The position numbers and the translations under genes were made by a program. Of a stretch of DNA of 64,000 bases, positions 45,361 to 54,479 are shown one piece after another. A model generated the notes under the pieces. It was not told the origin of the DNA and did not search any database. It worked only from the letters and a program-made list of their open reading frames with translations. Numbering within the stretch: the stretch's first letter is position 1; each line of letters starts with the position of its first letter. This stretch comes from Natronospirales bacterium. Lineage in GTDB: Bacteria > Pseudomonadota > Gammaproteobacteria > Natronospirales > REEB76. Where the stretch lies: positions 1-64,000 of the forward strand of contig JAJYUH010000002.1 in the NCBI GenBank assembly GCA_021792635.1, in the 5' to 3' direction.

Positions 45361-48276
45361 ATGCGAAGCATGAAAACGGGATCGAGATGGGGGGCGAGTG
45401 CCGGTGCGCTGGCAATGGCCCTGACGATGGGAGCGGCGTCTGCCGCGTCCGCACCGTTGGTGCAAGGCGCGGGGTTCAGCGGCGCGCCCGCCGGACTGGT
45501 GGCGGCGATGGCGCGGAGCGCTGAGCGCGAAGCGGCCCGCGATCCCGCCTACCGTATTGATTCCCGCGGCTGCGCACAACTTTCCGTTCAGCACGTTGCC
45601 GCTTGTTTTGCTCCGGGCGGGGCGCGCTTCCGCACGCCCCGCGCCGCGCTGCACCTAAGCCTGAGCGCCTGGGGCCGTCCCGGTCGGCTGACCGCGCTGG
45701 CGCTGGCCCCGAACCGGCCGCAAGCCAACCGGATTGAGTACCGGGGCAACGGCATCCGGGCCTGGTGGCGAGTGCTGCCTTTGGGTTACGAGCAGGGCTT
45801 CACGATTCCGCGCGCCCCCGCGGGGCGGGGGCCAGTAATAATCGAACTGCGCGCGAGCCGTGCGCCCGCGATAGCCGGCAACAGTCTTGCTTGGGGACGG
45901 CTGCACTATGGCCAGCTCGTGGTGACTGATGCGCGGGGGCGGGTGCTGCCCGCCACGCTCACAGCCGTCGGCCGCAAGGTAGTCCTGCGCTTCGACGCCG
46001 CCCATGCCCGCTATCCGCTCAACGTGGACCCGCTGGTGTGGGTCGAGCAGGAAGTGACCGCCAGTGCTGCTGGGGGCAGCAGCGAGTACGGTTGGTCAGT
46101 GGCGGTCTCCGGCTCCACCGCGCTGGTGGGGGCGAAGTTCTACACGGTCAACGGTCACTCCGGCCAAGGCGCGGCCTATGTCTATACCAAAACCAACGGC
46201 GCCTGGAGCCAGACGGCAGAGCTGACCGCCGGTGATGGCGCGGCCTGGGATGAGTTCGGCAGCTCGGTTGCCCTCAGCGGTTCCACCGCCCTGGTGGGGG
46301 CACCGAACCATCAAGTCGGCAGCAACCCCTACCAAGGCGCGGCTTATGTCTATACCGACACCAATGGCACCTGGAACCAGACGGCGGAGCTGACCGCCAG
46401 CGACGGCGCGCAGAGCGACCAATTCGGCTGGGCGGTTGCGCTCGTTGGCACCACCGCCCTGGTGGGGGCGACGTACCACAACAATAAAGTTGGCGCCGCT
46501 TATGTATTTACGGGCGGTAGCGGTATCTGGAGCCAGGCGGCGGAGCTGAGCCTGATCGGTGTGGCGGGGGACGTCGAATTGGGCTATTCCGTCGCCCTCA
46601 TCGGACCCAATAACATCGCGCTGGTGGGGACGCCGTTCATCCAGACGGAGCAGGGTGCGGTCTTCGTATACACCAAGCCGGCGGGCGGCTGGGCCAACAC
46701 CTCGAATTACACCGCTCGACTGACCGCTGGCGATGGCGCGGCATACGATTGGTTCGGTTTCTCAGTCGCCGGCTCCGGTTCCATCGTCTTGGTGGGAGCG
46801 CCGCAACATCAAGTCGGCGGCAATATCCAACAAGGTGCGGCCTATGTCTATACCGACACCAACGGCACCTGGAGCCAGACGGCGGAGCTGACCGCCAGCG
46901 ATGGCGTGAGGAGCGACTATTTCGGCGACTCGGTCGCCTTCAACGGTGCCACCGCCCTGGTGGGGGCGCCGTTCGCCACCCCTAACGCGGCCTATGTCTA
47001 TACCGACACCAATGGCACCTTTAACCAGACGGCAAAACTGACCGCCAGCGACGGCGTGATGAGCGATGAGTTCGGCTGGTCGGTCGCCCTCAATGGTCCC
47101 ACCGCCCTGGTGGGGTCGGTGCAGCATCAAGTCGGCAGCAATGCCGATCAAGGCGCGGCCTATTTCTTCGGCAGTGCCGACCTCGGTTTGGTGCTGAGTA
47201 CCCCGGTCACAGTGGCGCCCGGCGCCGACTACACCAGCCAGGCTATCCTCACCAACAGTAGCAGTACGGCAAGCCCGGCGCTGAGCCTGCTGTTGCCGGT
47301 CCCCACCGGCACGAACTACGTGTCCTCCAGCGCCACCCAGGGGAGCTGCAGCCAGGCGGCGGGCACCGTCACCTGCAATCTCGGCAGTCTTGCGGCCAGC
47401 GGCGGCAGTGCCAGCGGCAGCGTCATCCTCCAGGCGACCGCGGCGGCGGGTACTGCGCTTGCCAACAGTGCAAATTTGGCTTTGAGCACCCCGGCCCTGA
47501 GCCAGACCTCCACCACCACGGTGGCCGCGGTGCCGGCCGTCACGGGCCTCGCGAACGTGAGCGTGACCATCGGCCAGAATGTGCCGGCGGAGAGTTTCAC
47601 GCTCTCCGGCACCGGTACGCTCACGGTAACTGCAAGTTCCTCCAACACCACGTTGTTGCCGAACGCCGGCTTGAGCGTGTCTTCGGGCTGCAATGCCAAC
47701 GGTGCGAAGTGCACACTTTCTATCACCCCGGCGGCGGGACAGATCGGCACCGCCACGGTGACCGTGACGGTGAAGGACACCTACGGCCAGCAGGGCAGCG
47801 GCAGCCTCACGCTCACCGTGAAGGACGTGGCGGCCACCGCCCACAACGGCAGCGTGACCACCACCGCCGGCCAGGTGGTGAGCGGCACGCTCTCCGCAAC
47901 CGCTGCCTATTCCGGCCAGACGCTCACCTATCAGATAGCGAGTCCACCCGCCCACGGCACCGCCACGCTCACCAACGCCAGCACCGGTGCGTTCACCTAC
48001 ACGCCGGCAGCGGGGTTCTCCGGCAGCGATGCCTTCACGTTCGACGCGAAGGACGGCGCCGGCACGCTCTCCAACGCCGCCACCGAAAGCCTCACGGTGA
48101 ACGCCGCTGGTGGAAGCGGTGGCACGCCGCCACCCAGCAGCGGTGGTGGTGGCGGCGGCGCGCTGGGTCTGTGGAGTCTCGGCTCACTGTTGGCTTTGCT
48201 GCGGACGCGCCGGCGGCTTCAGCCGGGTTCCGATCCGGTGCCGGGGGCTGATCCGGCCTGCGGCAGTATGGAGTAG
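45361..48276 (+). CDS. Secreted FG-GAP repeat surface protein with DUF11/Ig-like domains and a GlyGly-type C-terminal tail
   Basis: A 971-residue exported protein. Signal peptide about 1-30 (ALTMGAASAASA). A unique N-terminal domain (about 30-230) is followed by seven FG-GAP-like repeats of 50-60 residues (about 235-600), each with D-x-F-G-x-S-V-A-L and T-A-L-V-G-A-P and ending AAYVYTDTNGTW. Then come a DUF11-like domain, an Ig-like domain and a cadherin-like domain (NGSVTTTAGQVVSGTLSAT). The C-terminus is a Pro/Ser/Gly-rich linker, a hydrophobic segment and basic RTRRR, the pattern of GlyGly-CTERM (rhombosortase) substrates. The start ATG 45361 has AAGGAG upstream. It heads a rightward cluster. 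Role: surface-exposed or secreted, perhaps adhesion. Confidence 0.75.
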   Translation: MRSMKTGSRWGASAGALAMALTMGAASAASAPLVQGAGFSGAPAGLVAAMARSAEREAARDPAYRIDSRGCAQLSVQHVAACFAPGGARFRTPRAALHLSLSAWGRPGRLTALALAPNRPQANRIEYRGNGIRAWWRVLPLGYEQGFTIPRAPAGRGPVIIELRASRAPAIAGNSLAWGRLHYGQLVVTDARGRVLPATLTAVGRKVVLRFDAAHARYPLNVDPLVWVEQEVTASAAGGSSEYGWSVAVSGSTALVGAKFYTVNGHSGQGAAYVYTKTNGAWSQTAELTAGDGAAWDEFGSSVALSGSTALVGAPNHQVGSNPYQGAAYVYTDTNGTWNQTAELTASDGAQSDQFGWAVALVGTTALVGATYHNNKVGAAYVFTGGSGIWSQAAELSLIGVAGDVELGYSVALIGPNNIALVGTPFIQTEQGAVFVYTKPAGGWANTSNYTARLTAGDGAAYDWFGFSVAGSGSIVLVGAPQHQVGGNIQQGAAYVYTDTNGTWSQTAELTASDGVRSDYFGDSVAFNGATALVGAPFATPNAAYVYTDTNGTFNQTAKLTASDGVMSDEFGWSVALNGPTALVGSVQHQVGSNADQGAAYFFGSADLGLVLSTPVTVAPGADYTSQAILTNSSSTASPALSLLLPVPTGTNYVSSSATQGSCSQAAGTVTCNLGSLAASGGSASGSVILQATAAAGTALANSANLALSTPALSQTSTTTVAAVPAVTGLANVSVTIGQNVPAESFTLSGTGTLTVTASSSNTTLLPNAGLSVSSGCNANGAKCTLSITPAAGQIGTATVTVTVKDTYGQQGSGSLTLTVKDVAATAHNGSVTTTAGQVVSGTLSATAAYSGQTLTYQIASPPAHGTATLTNASTGAFTYTPAAGFSGSDAFTFDAKDGAGTLSNAATESLTVNAAGGSGGTPPPSSGGGGGGALGLWSLGSLLALLRTRRRLQPGSDPVPGADPACGSME
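46060..47190 (+). repeat. Seven tandem FG-GAP coding repeats, 150-180 bp each
   Basis: The unit beginning GGC GCG GCC TAT (Gly-Ala-Ala-Tyr) or a variant starts at 46168, 46336, 46492, 46654, 46834, 46984 and 47152. Several copies are nearly identical at DNA level (TATGTCTATACCGACACCAA recurs), which makes unequal recombination likely. Confidence 0.85.
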
Positions 48277-48317
48277 CGAGGTTTGCCGGTGTGTTGGTTG
48301 CGCGAGCGGGAGCGATG

Positions 48318-48788
48318 ATGAAGACGTGGCGATATGCGGGCTTCGGCTTGGCACTGTGCGCCGGTGCGGCAGCGGGGCTCAGTATCGCCCGGGGTGGGGC
48401 AACACCCGGAGTCTCCACAGGAGTCGTTCCGCCGCCTGCGGGTCCCATCGTCACGACCCGCTGGCGGTATGCCCCACCGCCGGATGCGGTTCTGGCTTCG
48501 ATGCAGCATGACGTTGCGGTGCTCAGCACGAGTTATCGGGAATACCGGCAGAGGTGGCGTGACTATGACCGGCAATTGCGCCATTGCAGGAGGCAGCGCT
48601 TGACCGCCGAGGTGCGCGCCGCCGCCGGCTGTCCTGCCCGCGATCAGATGGACCGCTGCCGGGACGCGGTGCTCGGGCGCTGCCTGCGCACGGTGCTGCC
48701 GCCGCTGGATCACGCCCGGTACGCGGTCCATGACCGCGCCATCGAACTCGAACAAGCCGCCCGGCAGTTGGCGCGGCAAACCGAGTGA
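48318..48788 (+). CDS. Small membrane-anchored or secreted Cys-rich helical protein
   Basis: A 156-residue protein with an N-terminal hydrophobic segment (WRYAGFGLALCAGAAAGLSIA) that may be a signal peptide or anchor. The rest is helical and charged, likely coiled coil, with five cysteines in C-x-nine-C and C-x-seven-C type spacing (RHCRRQRL, AAAGCPAR, MDRCRDAVLGRCLRTV). I do not recognise a family. ATG 48318 is chosen because GGGAG is 5 bases upstream; ATG 48315 is the alternative. It overlaps the ankyrin gene by 4 bp (GTGA) and follows the first FG-GAP gene by 41 bp, so it probably serves the same system. Confidence 0.6.
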   Translation: MKTWRYAGFGLALCAGAAAGLSIARGGATPGVSTGVVPPPAGPIVTTRWRYAPPPDAVLASMQHDVAVLSTSYREYRQRWRDYDRQLRHCRRQRLTAEVRAAAGCPARDQMDRCRDAVLGRCLRTVLPPLDHARYAVHDRAIELEQAARQLARQTE

Positions 48789-49288
48789 GCCGCATGAGGC
48801 CTGCATACCTTATATGTGTTGCGCGGGGTACGACCGCACCCTTACTCCACGGACAGCGCTCTACCGCCAAGGCAATTCATGGTCTGGGAGTCGGGGTGTT
48901 TCTGCTGGCGAACATTGTGGTGGTCAGCGGCGTGCATGCCGGGCAGTTGGCCCAGACCCACCTCGCATCGCTGGATAAACAACTGCTGCTCCAAGCGGCG
49001 ACTGCCCCGGCCGCGCGCGTGCAGGCCCTGATCCGGCATGGTGCCCACGTGAATGCGCAGGACCGCTTCGGCGTGACGCCGCTGATGCAGGCCGTCATCG
49101 GCAACAATCTTGCGGCGGCGCGCGCGCTCATCGCGGCCGGCGCGAACCTGAAACTCAGGGATATACGCGGCGATACCGCCCTGGATCTGGCGCGACAGTT
49201 GGGGCGTGATGACATTGAGCGCCTGCTGATTGCCGCAAGCACCGGCCAAGCCGGGATGCGTTCAGCGGGCAACAGAAAGGGAACCTGA
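48785..49288 (+). CDS. Ankyrin-repeat protein with N-terminal membrane/signal segment
   Basis: A 167-residue protein. A hydrophobic segment (about 32-50, GLGVGVFLLANIVVVSGV) suggests export or an anchor. It is followed by three ankyrin-type repeats: ALIRHGAHVNAQDRFGVTPL, then AVIGNNLAAARALIAAGANL, then KLRDIRGDTALDLARQLGRD. The start GTG 48785 overlaps the previous stop; ATG 48794 is also possible. Ankyrin repeats bind other proteins; a partner in the FG-GAP cluster is an inference from position. It lies 34 bp before the second FG-GAP gene. Confidence 0.7.
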   Translation: MSRMRPAYLICVARGTTAPLLHGQRSTAKAIHGLGVGVFLLANIVVVSGVHAGQLAQTHLASLDKQLLLQAATAPAARVQALIRHGAHVNAQDRFGVTPLMQAVIGNNLAAARALIAAGANLKLRDIRGDTALDLARQLGRDDIERLLIAASTGQAGMRSAGNRKGT

Positions 49289-49322
49289 CTGCCGCGGTTT
49301 ATCCGCTGCTAAGGAGATTGCG

Positions 49323-52300
49323 ATGAAACGCTTTTTCGGTCTGCGCGACCTTTGCATGCTGATTTCCTGTCTGGGTATGCCAGGGTTCAGCCCGGCGGCT
49401 TTTGCCGGTTCCGGGCCAACGACACTGCCCAGTCCCGTACCAAGTGCCTTTAACTACTATTATGGCATCAGCGTGGCCATGACCCCGAACGGCAGCATTG
49501 CCGTAGTTGCAGCCAATGCAGGCGGGTATGGACTCGGTACGCAGCCTGCGGTGTACGTATTTCAGTATGCCAACGGCGCCTGGAATGCCAGCCCCATTAT
49601 CACAGTTCCCGATCCGGCGGCTTTTGCCGCACCCACGGATCTATTTGGATCGGCGGTGTCGGTCTCCGGCATTAGCAACAACAGTTTTGTGCTTGTCGTG
49701 GGCGCACCCGGAGGCGGCGTGGTCAACAGCGCGACCGTATCCTATGGGTTGGTGTACATCTATCAGTGCACGCTGGGCAGCACACCGGCATGCATCCAAG
49801 TCGCTCAGCTGCCCGATCCCGGAATCACGGGATTGGACGAATTCGGCAGCGCGCTGGCGGTATCCTCAGACGGTGCAACCCTGTTGGTGGGCGCATGGGG
49901 ATCCAACGAACCCGGCGGCAACGGCACAGATGACAATAACGAAGGCGCCGTCTATGTGTATACGGCCAGCAACGGCACCTGGATTACCGCGCCGCGCACC
50001 ACCTTGCTTGACCCGGCTCCGACTTGCGCGAGCTTCGGCACGCCGCCGAATCAGCAGAGCGTATGTGACGAATTCGGCTATGCTGTTTCGCTGGCCGGTA
50101 CTGGAAACAACATCACTGCGCTGATCGGCGCGCCTGGTGCCGTGGTGAGCAATAACGGCACACTTGAGCCCGGCGAAGGCGCGGCATTCTTCTTCGGGAG
50201 CAACAGCAACGGTGCATTGCAGCCGCTCACCGAGATCATGAATCCAAACACGGCTGCCTGCAGCGACGTCATCTATCTCAGATGCGATGAGTTCGGGCAC
50301 GCGGTAGCTCTTGCAGCCAATGGCAGCGCCGCCGCTGTCGCGGCACCGAACGCCACTATAAGCACAGCGGCTTATGGCGAAGCCGGGGCTGTAAGTGTCA
50401 TCAGCCAGGCTTCCGCCGGCGGCTGGGGCGGGGGTGCCAGCGTCGGCTGTACATATACCAATTCCAACCAGAATATGAACACCATTTACAGCGGGATAGG
50501 AGGGTTCGGCTGGTCATTGGCACTTTCCAGCGACGGCAGCACCCTCACGGTCGGTATGCCTGAGGGAGCGGAGGGCACCAACAACGGCGGCTACGGCGGC
50601 ACCGGCGAAATTGATGTATATGATGGTCTGCCACAGGCTCAATGCAGCAATACACCGGCCCAAATTTCAGTAGATCCCTCAGTAGCGCAAAGTACCGGGG
50701 GTGCTGCGCCGGCGGACTTCTTTGGCGGAGCCGTGGCCCTGTCGCAGGATGCCGGTGTACTGCTTGCCGGCGCACCGCAGACAAGCTCCAGTGCCAACGG
50801 CGGAACCAAGAACAACGGCGCCGCATATGTGTATGGCACGCCGTCCGGACAAGGGGCACTGGCGCTGGCGCTGGCGGCTGCACCCAGTCCGGTGGCACCA
50901 GGCGGCAACTTGGTTTATCAGTTCACCGTGACCAATACCGGCACTGCGCAGGTCAATGCGCTTACGCTGAGCGACCCCTTGCCTGCGGGTGTGACATTCG
51001 TTTCTGCAAGCGCGGCAGGCGGCAGTTGCAGCGGCACGGGCGGTACCATTACCTGCACATTTGCCGCGCTCGCTGGTCTGGCAAACTGGCAGCCGACCAT
51101 CACGGTTTCCACCAGCAGCACGCCGCAGAAAATCATCGACAGCGTAACGGTCACCGCCGGGCCAGCTTCAGCTAATGCGAGTGTTACCACGGTCGTGGAT
51201 ACGCCCCCGACGGCCAATAACGGCAAACTTACGGTTATCGGCGGTGCGGCCACTTCCGGAACACTCAGCGCAACCCCTGGTTCAGTTTCGGCCCTGACAT
51301 ACGCTATTGTTGCGCAACCTGCCAACGGTACCGTAGTGCTCAACAATGCCAGCACCGGTGCTCTCACCTATACGCCAAACGCTGGTTTTTTAGGCACAGA
51401 CAGCTTCACCTTTAATGTCAGCGATGGCCTGCTGACTTCAAGCACCGCCACAGAAAGTGTGACGTCGATTGTTTCCACGGTGGCATTGGCATTGAGTTTC
51501 ACCGGCCCCAATAACGTCACGGTGAATGCCGGTCAGAATCTTGCGTACGGACTCATCGTGACCAATACCAGCACATCCGAATCGGCCGTTAATGTCGTTC
51601 TTACCGGTACCCTGGCCGCCGGCGTAACACTGGTAACGGATTCTCCTAACGGCGCGACTTGCAGTGCCGGCGGCAGCAGCTATTCCTGTACCCTTGGCTC
51701 GCTTGGACCGGGCGCGAGCTGGACGCCAAGCGTGATGGTGCAGATTGGCAGTTCCGATGTGGGACAGACCATGGTTGCGGCTTCGATAAGCGTGATGGCA
51801 AGCAATAGCAGCAACAACCCAGCTGTCACCGCATCGGTGACCGTTGCGCAAGCCACTTCCATTTTATCTGTCGTTTACCAGCCACTGTTTGAAGGGCTTA
51901 TCTCTGAAAATACCCCGGCATGTAATGCTTATGATATGAATGGTAACTGCCTTCAAGCAGGCACGGGATTAGTGTGCTCAAATAATCCAGGTACTTCCTG
52001 CGCTATGATGATAGAGGTTATGAACACCAGCAGCACGCAACCCGCCGATAATCTTGGATTGGTTATCACCATTCCTCAGGACGTGACCGTGTCAAGCGTG
52101 ACTGGCAGTCCAGGCCTGTGTGTTCTGTTTAATGTTTCCTCGCCAGTCAACCCGTCAGTCACCCTGACGTGTGGACTTGGAACCCTGTCTCCAGGGCACA
52201 CTTGGCTTATCATTTTCACCGAAACCATCGCTAGCACAGCCCAGAATGGCCAGACTGAGATCAGCCAGGCGACCGCTGCGGCGGCGAATACCCCATCCGC

Positions 52301-52448
52301 AACACAGTCCTATGGCTTCACGGTGGGTACCCCCACTACGGTGGCGGGTTCTAACACAGGAGGTCTCGGGGCTCTTGATTGGCTGGAAATCGCTGCGCTC
52401 GGAGGATTACTGTGGTTAGGCCGGTGGCGGAAGAAACGGATGCAATGA
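49323..52448 (+). CDS. Second secreted FG-GAP/DUF11 surface protein with C-terminal sorting tail
   Basis: A 1041-residue exported protein. Signal peptide about 1-28 (ending AAFAG). FG-GAP-like repeats with D-E-F-G-x-A-V-x-L and L-I-G-A-P run from about 40 to 500 and are more diverged than in the first protein. Three DUF11-like domains follow (for example NTGTAQVNALTLSDPLPAGV), with a cadherin/Ig-like domain (ALTYTPNAGFLGTDSFTFNV) after the first of them. The C-terminus GGLGALDWLEIAALGGLLWL then RWRKKR is a Gly-rich, hydrophobic, basic tail of the CTERM type, different from that of the first protein. AAGGAG precedes ATG 49323. The shared domain order marks the two as paralogues. Confidence 0.75.
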   Translation: MKRFFGLRDLCMLISCLGMPGFSPAAFAGSGPTTLPSPVPSAFNYYYGISVAMTPNGSIAVVAANAGGYGLGTQPAVYVFQYANGAWNASPIITVPDPAAFAAPTDLFGSAVSVSGISNNSFVLVVGAPGGGVVNSATVSYGLVYIYQCTLGSTPACIQVAQLPDPGITGLDEFGSALAVSSDGATLLVGAWGSNEPGGNGTDDNNEGAVYVYTASNGTWITAPRTTLLDPAPTCASFGTPPNQQSVCDEFGYAVSLAGTGNNITALIGAPGAVVSNNGTLEPGEGAAFFFGSNSNGALQPLTEIMNPNTAACSDVIYLRCDEFGHAVALAANGSAAAVAAPNATISTAAYGEAGAVSVISQASAGGWGGGASVGCTYTNSNQNMNTIYSGIGGFGWSLALSSDGSTLTVGMPEGAEGTNNGGYGGTGEIDVYDGLPQAQCSNTPAQISVDPSVAQSTGGAAPADFFGGAVALSQDAGVLLAGAPQTSSSANGGTKNNGAAYVYGTPSGQGALALALAAAPSPVAPGGNLVYQFTVTNTGTAQVNALTLSDPLPAGVTFVSASAAGGSCSGTGGTITCTFAALAGLANWQPTITVSTSSTPQKIIDSVTVTAGPASANASVTTVVDTPPTANNGKLTVIGGAATSGTLSATPGSVSALTYAIVAQPANGTVVLNNASTGALTYTPNAGFLGTDSFTFNVSDGLLTSSTATESVTSIVSTVALALSFTGPNNVTVNAGQNLAYGLIVTNTSTSESAVNVVLTGTLAAGVTLVTDSPNGATCSAGGSSYSCTLGSLGPGASWTPSVMVQIGSSDVGQTMVAASISVMASNSSNNPAVTASVTVAQATSILSVVYQPLFEGLISENTPACNAYDMNGNCLQAGTGLVCSNNPGTSCAMMIEVMNTSSTQPADNLGLVITIPQDVTVSSVTGSPGLCVLFNVSSPVNPSVTLTCGLGTLSPGHTWLIIFTETIASTAQNGQTEISQATAAAANTPSATQSYGFTVGTPTTVAGSNTGGLGALDWLEIAALGGLLWLGRWRKKRMQ

Positions 52449-52595
52449 TGCGAGCTTGGCCCGTCATGTGAGATACCGTTTTACCAAAGGCTGTATCCGG
52501 CATCTCGACAGTTGTCAGTGGGTTTATTGCGATTTTATGAATAGAGGGTTGTACTGGTGACCGTTATTTCTTGCTTCGCACATACGGAGATTCGG

Positions 52596-53144
52596 ATGTT
52601 TAACAAATCGCTTCTTCCAGTGGTTTTTATTGCCGGATTTGTCTTTATTGCGCCACTTATTGCCCGTGCGGATGCATACACTGATCTTAGCAGGGCCAAA
52701 GCTGCTTTTGATGCGGTGCATTCCTGGCACGCGGTTGAACAGATGTCCAATGGCCATACGGTAACCCTGGACCACGTGGCACCAGACCGCTGGCGGATAC
52801 AACTGATGCCCGGGATGACCGAGATCATGATCGGCAGTGACATGTATATGGTCAGAAACGGCCGGAGCATGCACATGCCCATGGCCATGCCGCAGATACG
52901 GCAGATGGTCAATCAAAATTGGCTGGTGATTACTCCGGAAGTAAAGCGTACGCTGCGCGACCTCGGGATGCAGAACGTCGGTGGGGTCATGCTGCATGCG
53001 TACTCGTTCACTGCGAACGGTGACCTCGTAAAACTATACCTTGGCAAAAATCATTTGCCGATGCGCAGCGTGGTCAAAACCACGAATGGAACCGTTGCGA
53101 TTACCTACTCGCAATACAACGCACCCATTACCATCAATCCGTAG
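52596..53144 (+). CDS. Exported LolA-like protein
   Basis: A 182-residue protein with a signal peptide (about 1-25, ending IARADA). The mature part (AKAAFDAVHSWHAVEQM, VTLDHVAPDRWRIQ, TEIMIGSDMYMVRNGRSM) has the order of strands of LolA/LppX-like lipid-binding domains, a half-barrel. It has an unusual Met-rich stretch (MHMPMAMPQIRQM). CGGAGA precedes ATG 52596. It follows the second FG-GAP gene by 147 bp; a separate promoter is possible. A role in lipid or lipoprotein handling is inferred from the fold only. Confidence 0.6.
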   Translation: MFNKSLLPVVFIAGFVFIAPLIARADAYTDLSRAKAAFDAVHSWHAVEQMSNGHTVTLDHVAPDRWRIQLMPGMTEIMIGSDMYMVRNGRSMHMPMAMPQIRQMVNQNWLVITPEVKRTLRDLGMQNVGGVMLHAYSFTANGDLVKLYLGKNHLPMRSVVKTTNGTVAITYSQYNAPITINP

Positions 53145-53174
53145 CTCAATACCCAATCACGAGAAGACAAGTCT

Positions 53175-53612
53175 ATGAAAATTCGCACGCTGTTAGTCAC
53201 GTTTGTTATATCAACCTCGCCGCTCCTGGCCTGGGGCGGCAATCCGTCCATCACCCCGGGACTGTGGAAGGTATCCATCATTATGCAGATGAACGGCATG
53301 ACCATGCCACCACAAATCATTCGTCACTGCATCACGCCCGCGGCACTGAAGAAGCCCCACGGGGCCATTCCCCTGCCGCCGATGAGTGCCAAGGCCGCCT
53401 GCAAGGTCAGGGATGTCACGCGTCACGGCAATACCGTGAGCTGGAAGATGAGTTGCAGCGGCGCCGAGCAGATGGAGACGGTCGGCACCATGATCTATTA
53501 CAGCGCGGAACACTACAAAGGCCGGATGAAGATGACGATGACCCAGCATGGCCATGCGATGCGCATGACACAGAGCATCGAGGGATGGCGTCTCGGCAAT
53601 TGCCCGAAGTGA
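53175..53612 (+). CDS. Exported DUF3617-family protein
   Basis: A 145-residue protein with a signal peptide (about 1-21). It has the DUF3617 hallmarks: PGLWKVSIIMQMNGMTMPPQ after the signal, a first cysteine in IRHCITP, and later CKVRDVTRHGNTVSWKMSC and a closing C near the C-terminus. Function of the family is unknown. It is Met-rich (MKMTMTQHGHAMRMTQ), like its upstream neighbour 30 bp away, which suggests a shared role such as metal binding or a shared oxidising environment. Confidence 0.7.
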   Translation: MKIRTLLVTFVISTSPLLAWGGNPSITPGLWKVSIIMQMNGMTMPPQIIRHCITPAALKKPHGAIPLPPMSAKAACKVRDVTRHGNTVSWKMSCSGAEQMETVGTMIYYSAEHYKGRMKMTMTQHGHAMRMTQSIEGWRLGNCPK

Positions 53613-53743
53613 GGAGAGCGTTATTGCGTGATGTGTTTCCGGATTTGCGTCACAGATGTTTTTATCAGGAGTCTTGCCATGAATTCGTCCATCGTGTTCC
53701 TGTCGGCCACTTTGAGGTTTTCACGCTGGGGAGGACCGCCGCC

Positions 53744-54445
53744 ATGAAAAACGTGGTGATCGTTGTTTTCATGGTCCTGTCGCTGGCGCTGGGAGCGTCT
53801 GCGCGCGCCGCTGCGCCCGGTCCCGGTACTCCCGCTTGGCGAGCCGGTTGTCCGAGTACCGTCACCGCCCGATTCCCGGGGGTTACCCTTCGCTATGCAT
53901 GTTTCTCAGCCGACTCGCGGATAAGGTCTGTCATCCCGGGTTTAACCCACATCGGTCTCTATCTCACACCCGCGGAAGAGAAGATTTCGCTGGACGGGGA
54001 GGCGAAACCCTACGGAGCCGGTGACGGGGAGATGTCCCTCTATTTTTCGTCGGCGCTGGATTGCCATTATGGCCCGGGGGTCACCTTCAAGCTGAGTGAC
54101 CCGTGCTTGCTCATCCTGTCGCAAGCCGGGTTTGCTTCTTGGCTGCCCCACCACTTCGAGGCTTCCCACGGATTCTCGGAAATTATTGGGTACCTGAGCG
54201 GCTGCAAGTTCAAGGGTGGGTGGCCGCTGGTTGATATGGTGTTCCTGCCCTGCAGGCTCGGCCCGAAGAGCGACCGCACCGCGGGTTCCATTACCTTCAC
54301 CCGCTGGGCGACCCGGCCGGGCGGGCATTTCGCGTTCCGTTTCTCGGCCGGCGCCCAAGTGACGGGTTTCTATGTCAACAAGTCCTTGGCCACGGTAACG
54401 GTGGCGGTGCCGCTCGCCGGTGCGGCCAGTGGCATCATTGACTAG
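53744..54445 (+). CDS. Exported protein of unknown function
   Basis: A 233-residue protein with a signal peptide (about 1-22, ending ARAAA). Mature residues include six cysteines (for example AGCPSTVT, RYACFSA, LDCHYG, DPCLLIL, GCKFKG, LPCRLG), probably forming disulfides. I recognise no family. ATG 53744 is preceded by GGGGAGG at about 10 bases; the open frame extends further upstream without similarity. It lies between the DUF3617 gene and the propeller gene and runs the same way, so it belongs to the exported-protein cluster. Confidence 0.65.
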   Translation: MKNVVIVVFMVLSLALGASARAAAPGPGTPAWRAGCPSTVTARFPGVTLRYACFSADSRIRSVIPGLTHIGLYLTPAEEKISLDGEAKPYGAGDGEMSLYFSSALDCHYGPGVTFKLSDPCLLILSQAGFASWLPHHFEASHGFSEIIGYLSGCKFKGGWPLVDMVFLPCRLGPKSDRTAGSITFTRWATRPGGHFAFRFSAGAQVTGFYVNKSLATVTVAVPLAGAASGIID

Positions 54446-54479
54446 GTCAGTCCACGTCCCAATGGTGAGGAAATCCCTC

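Noticed and set aside
46060..47190. Tandem repeats as a possible CRISPR array
   Set aside because: Repeat period is 150-180 bp, there are no unique spacers, and the repeats are in-frame FG-GAP coding units. No other CRISPR-like array was seen in the window.
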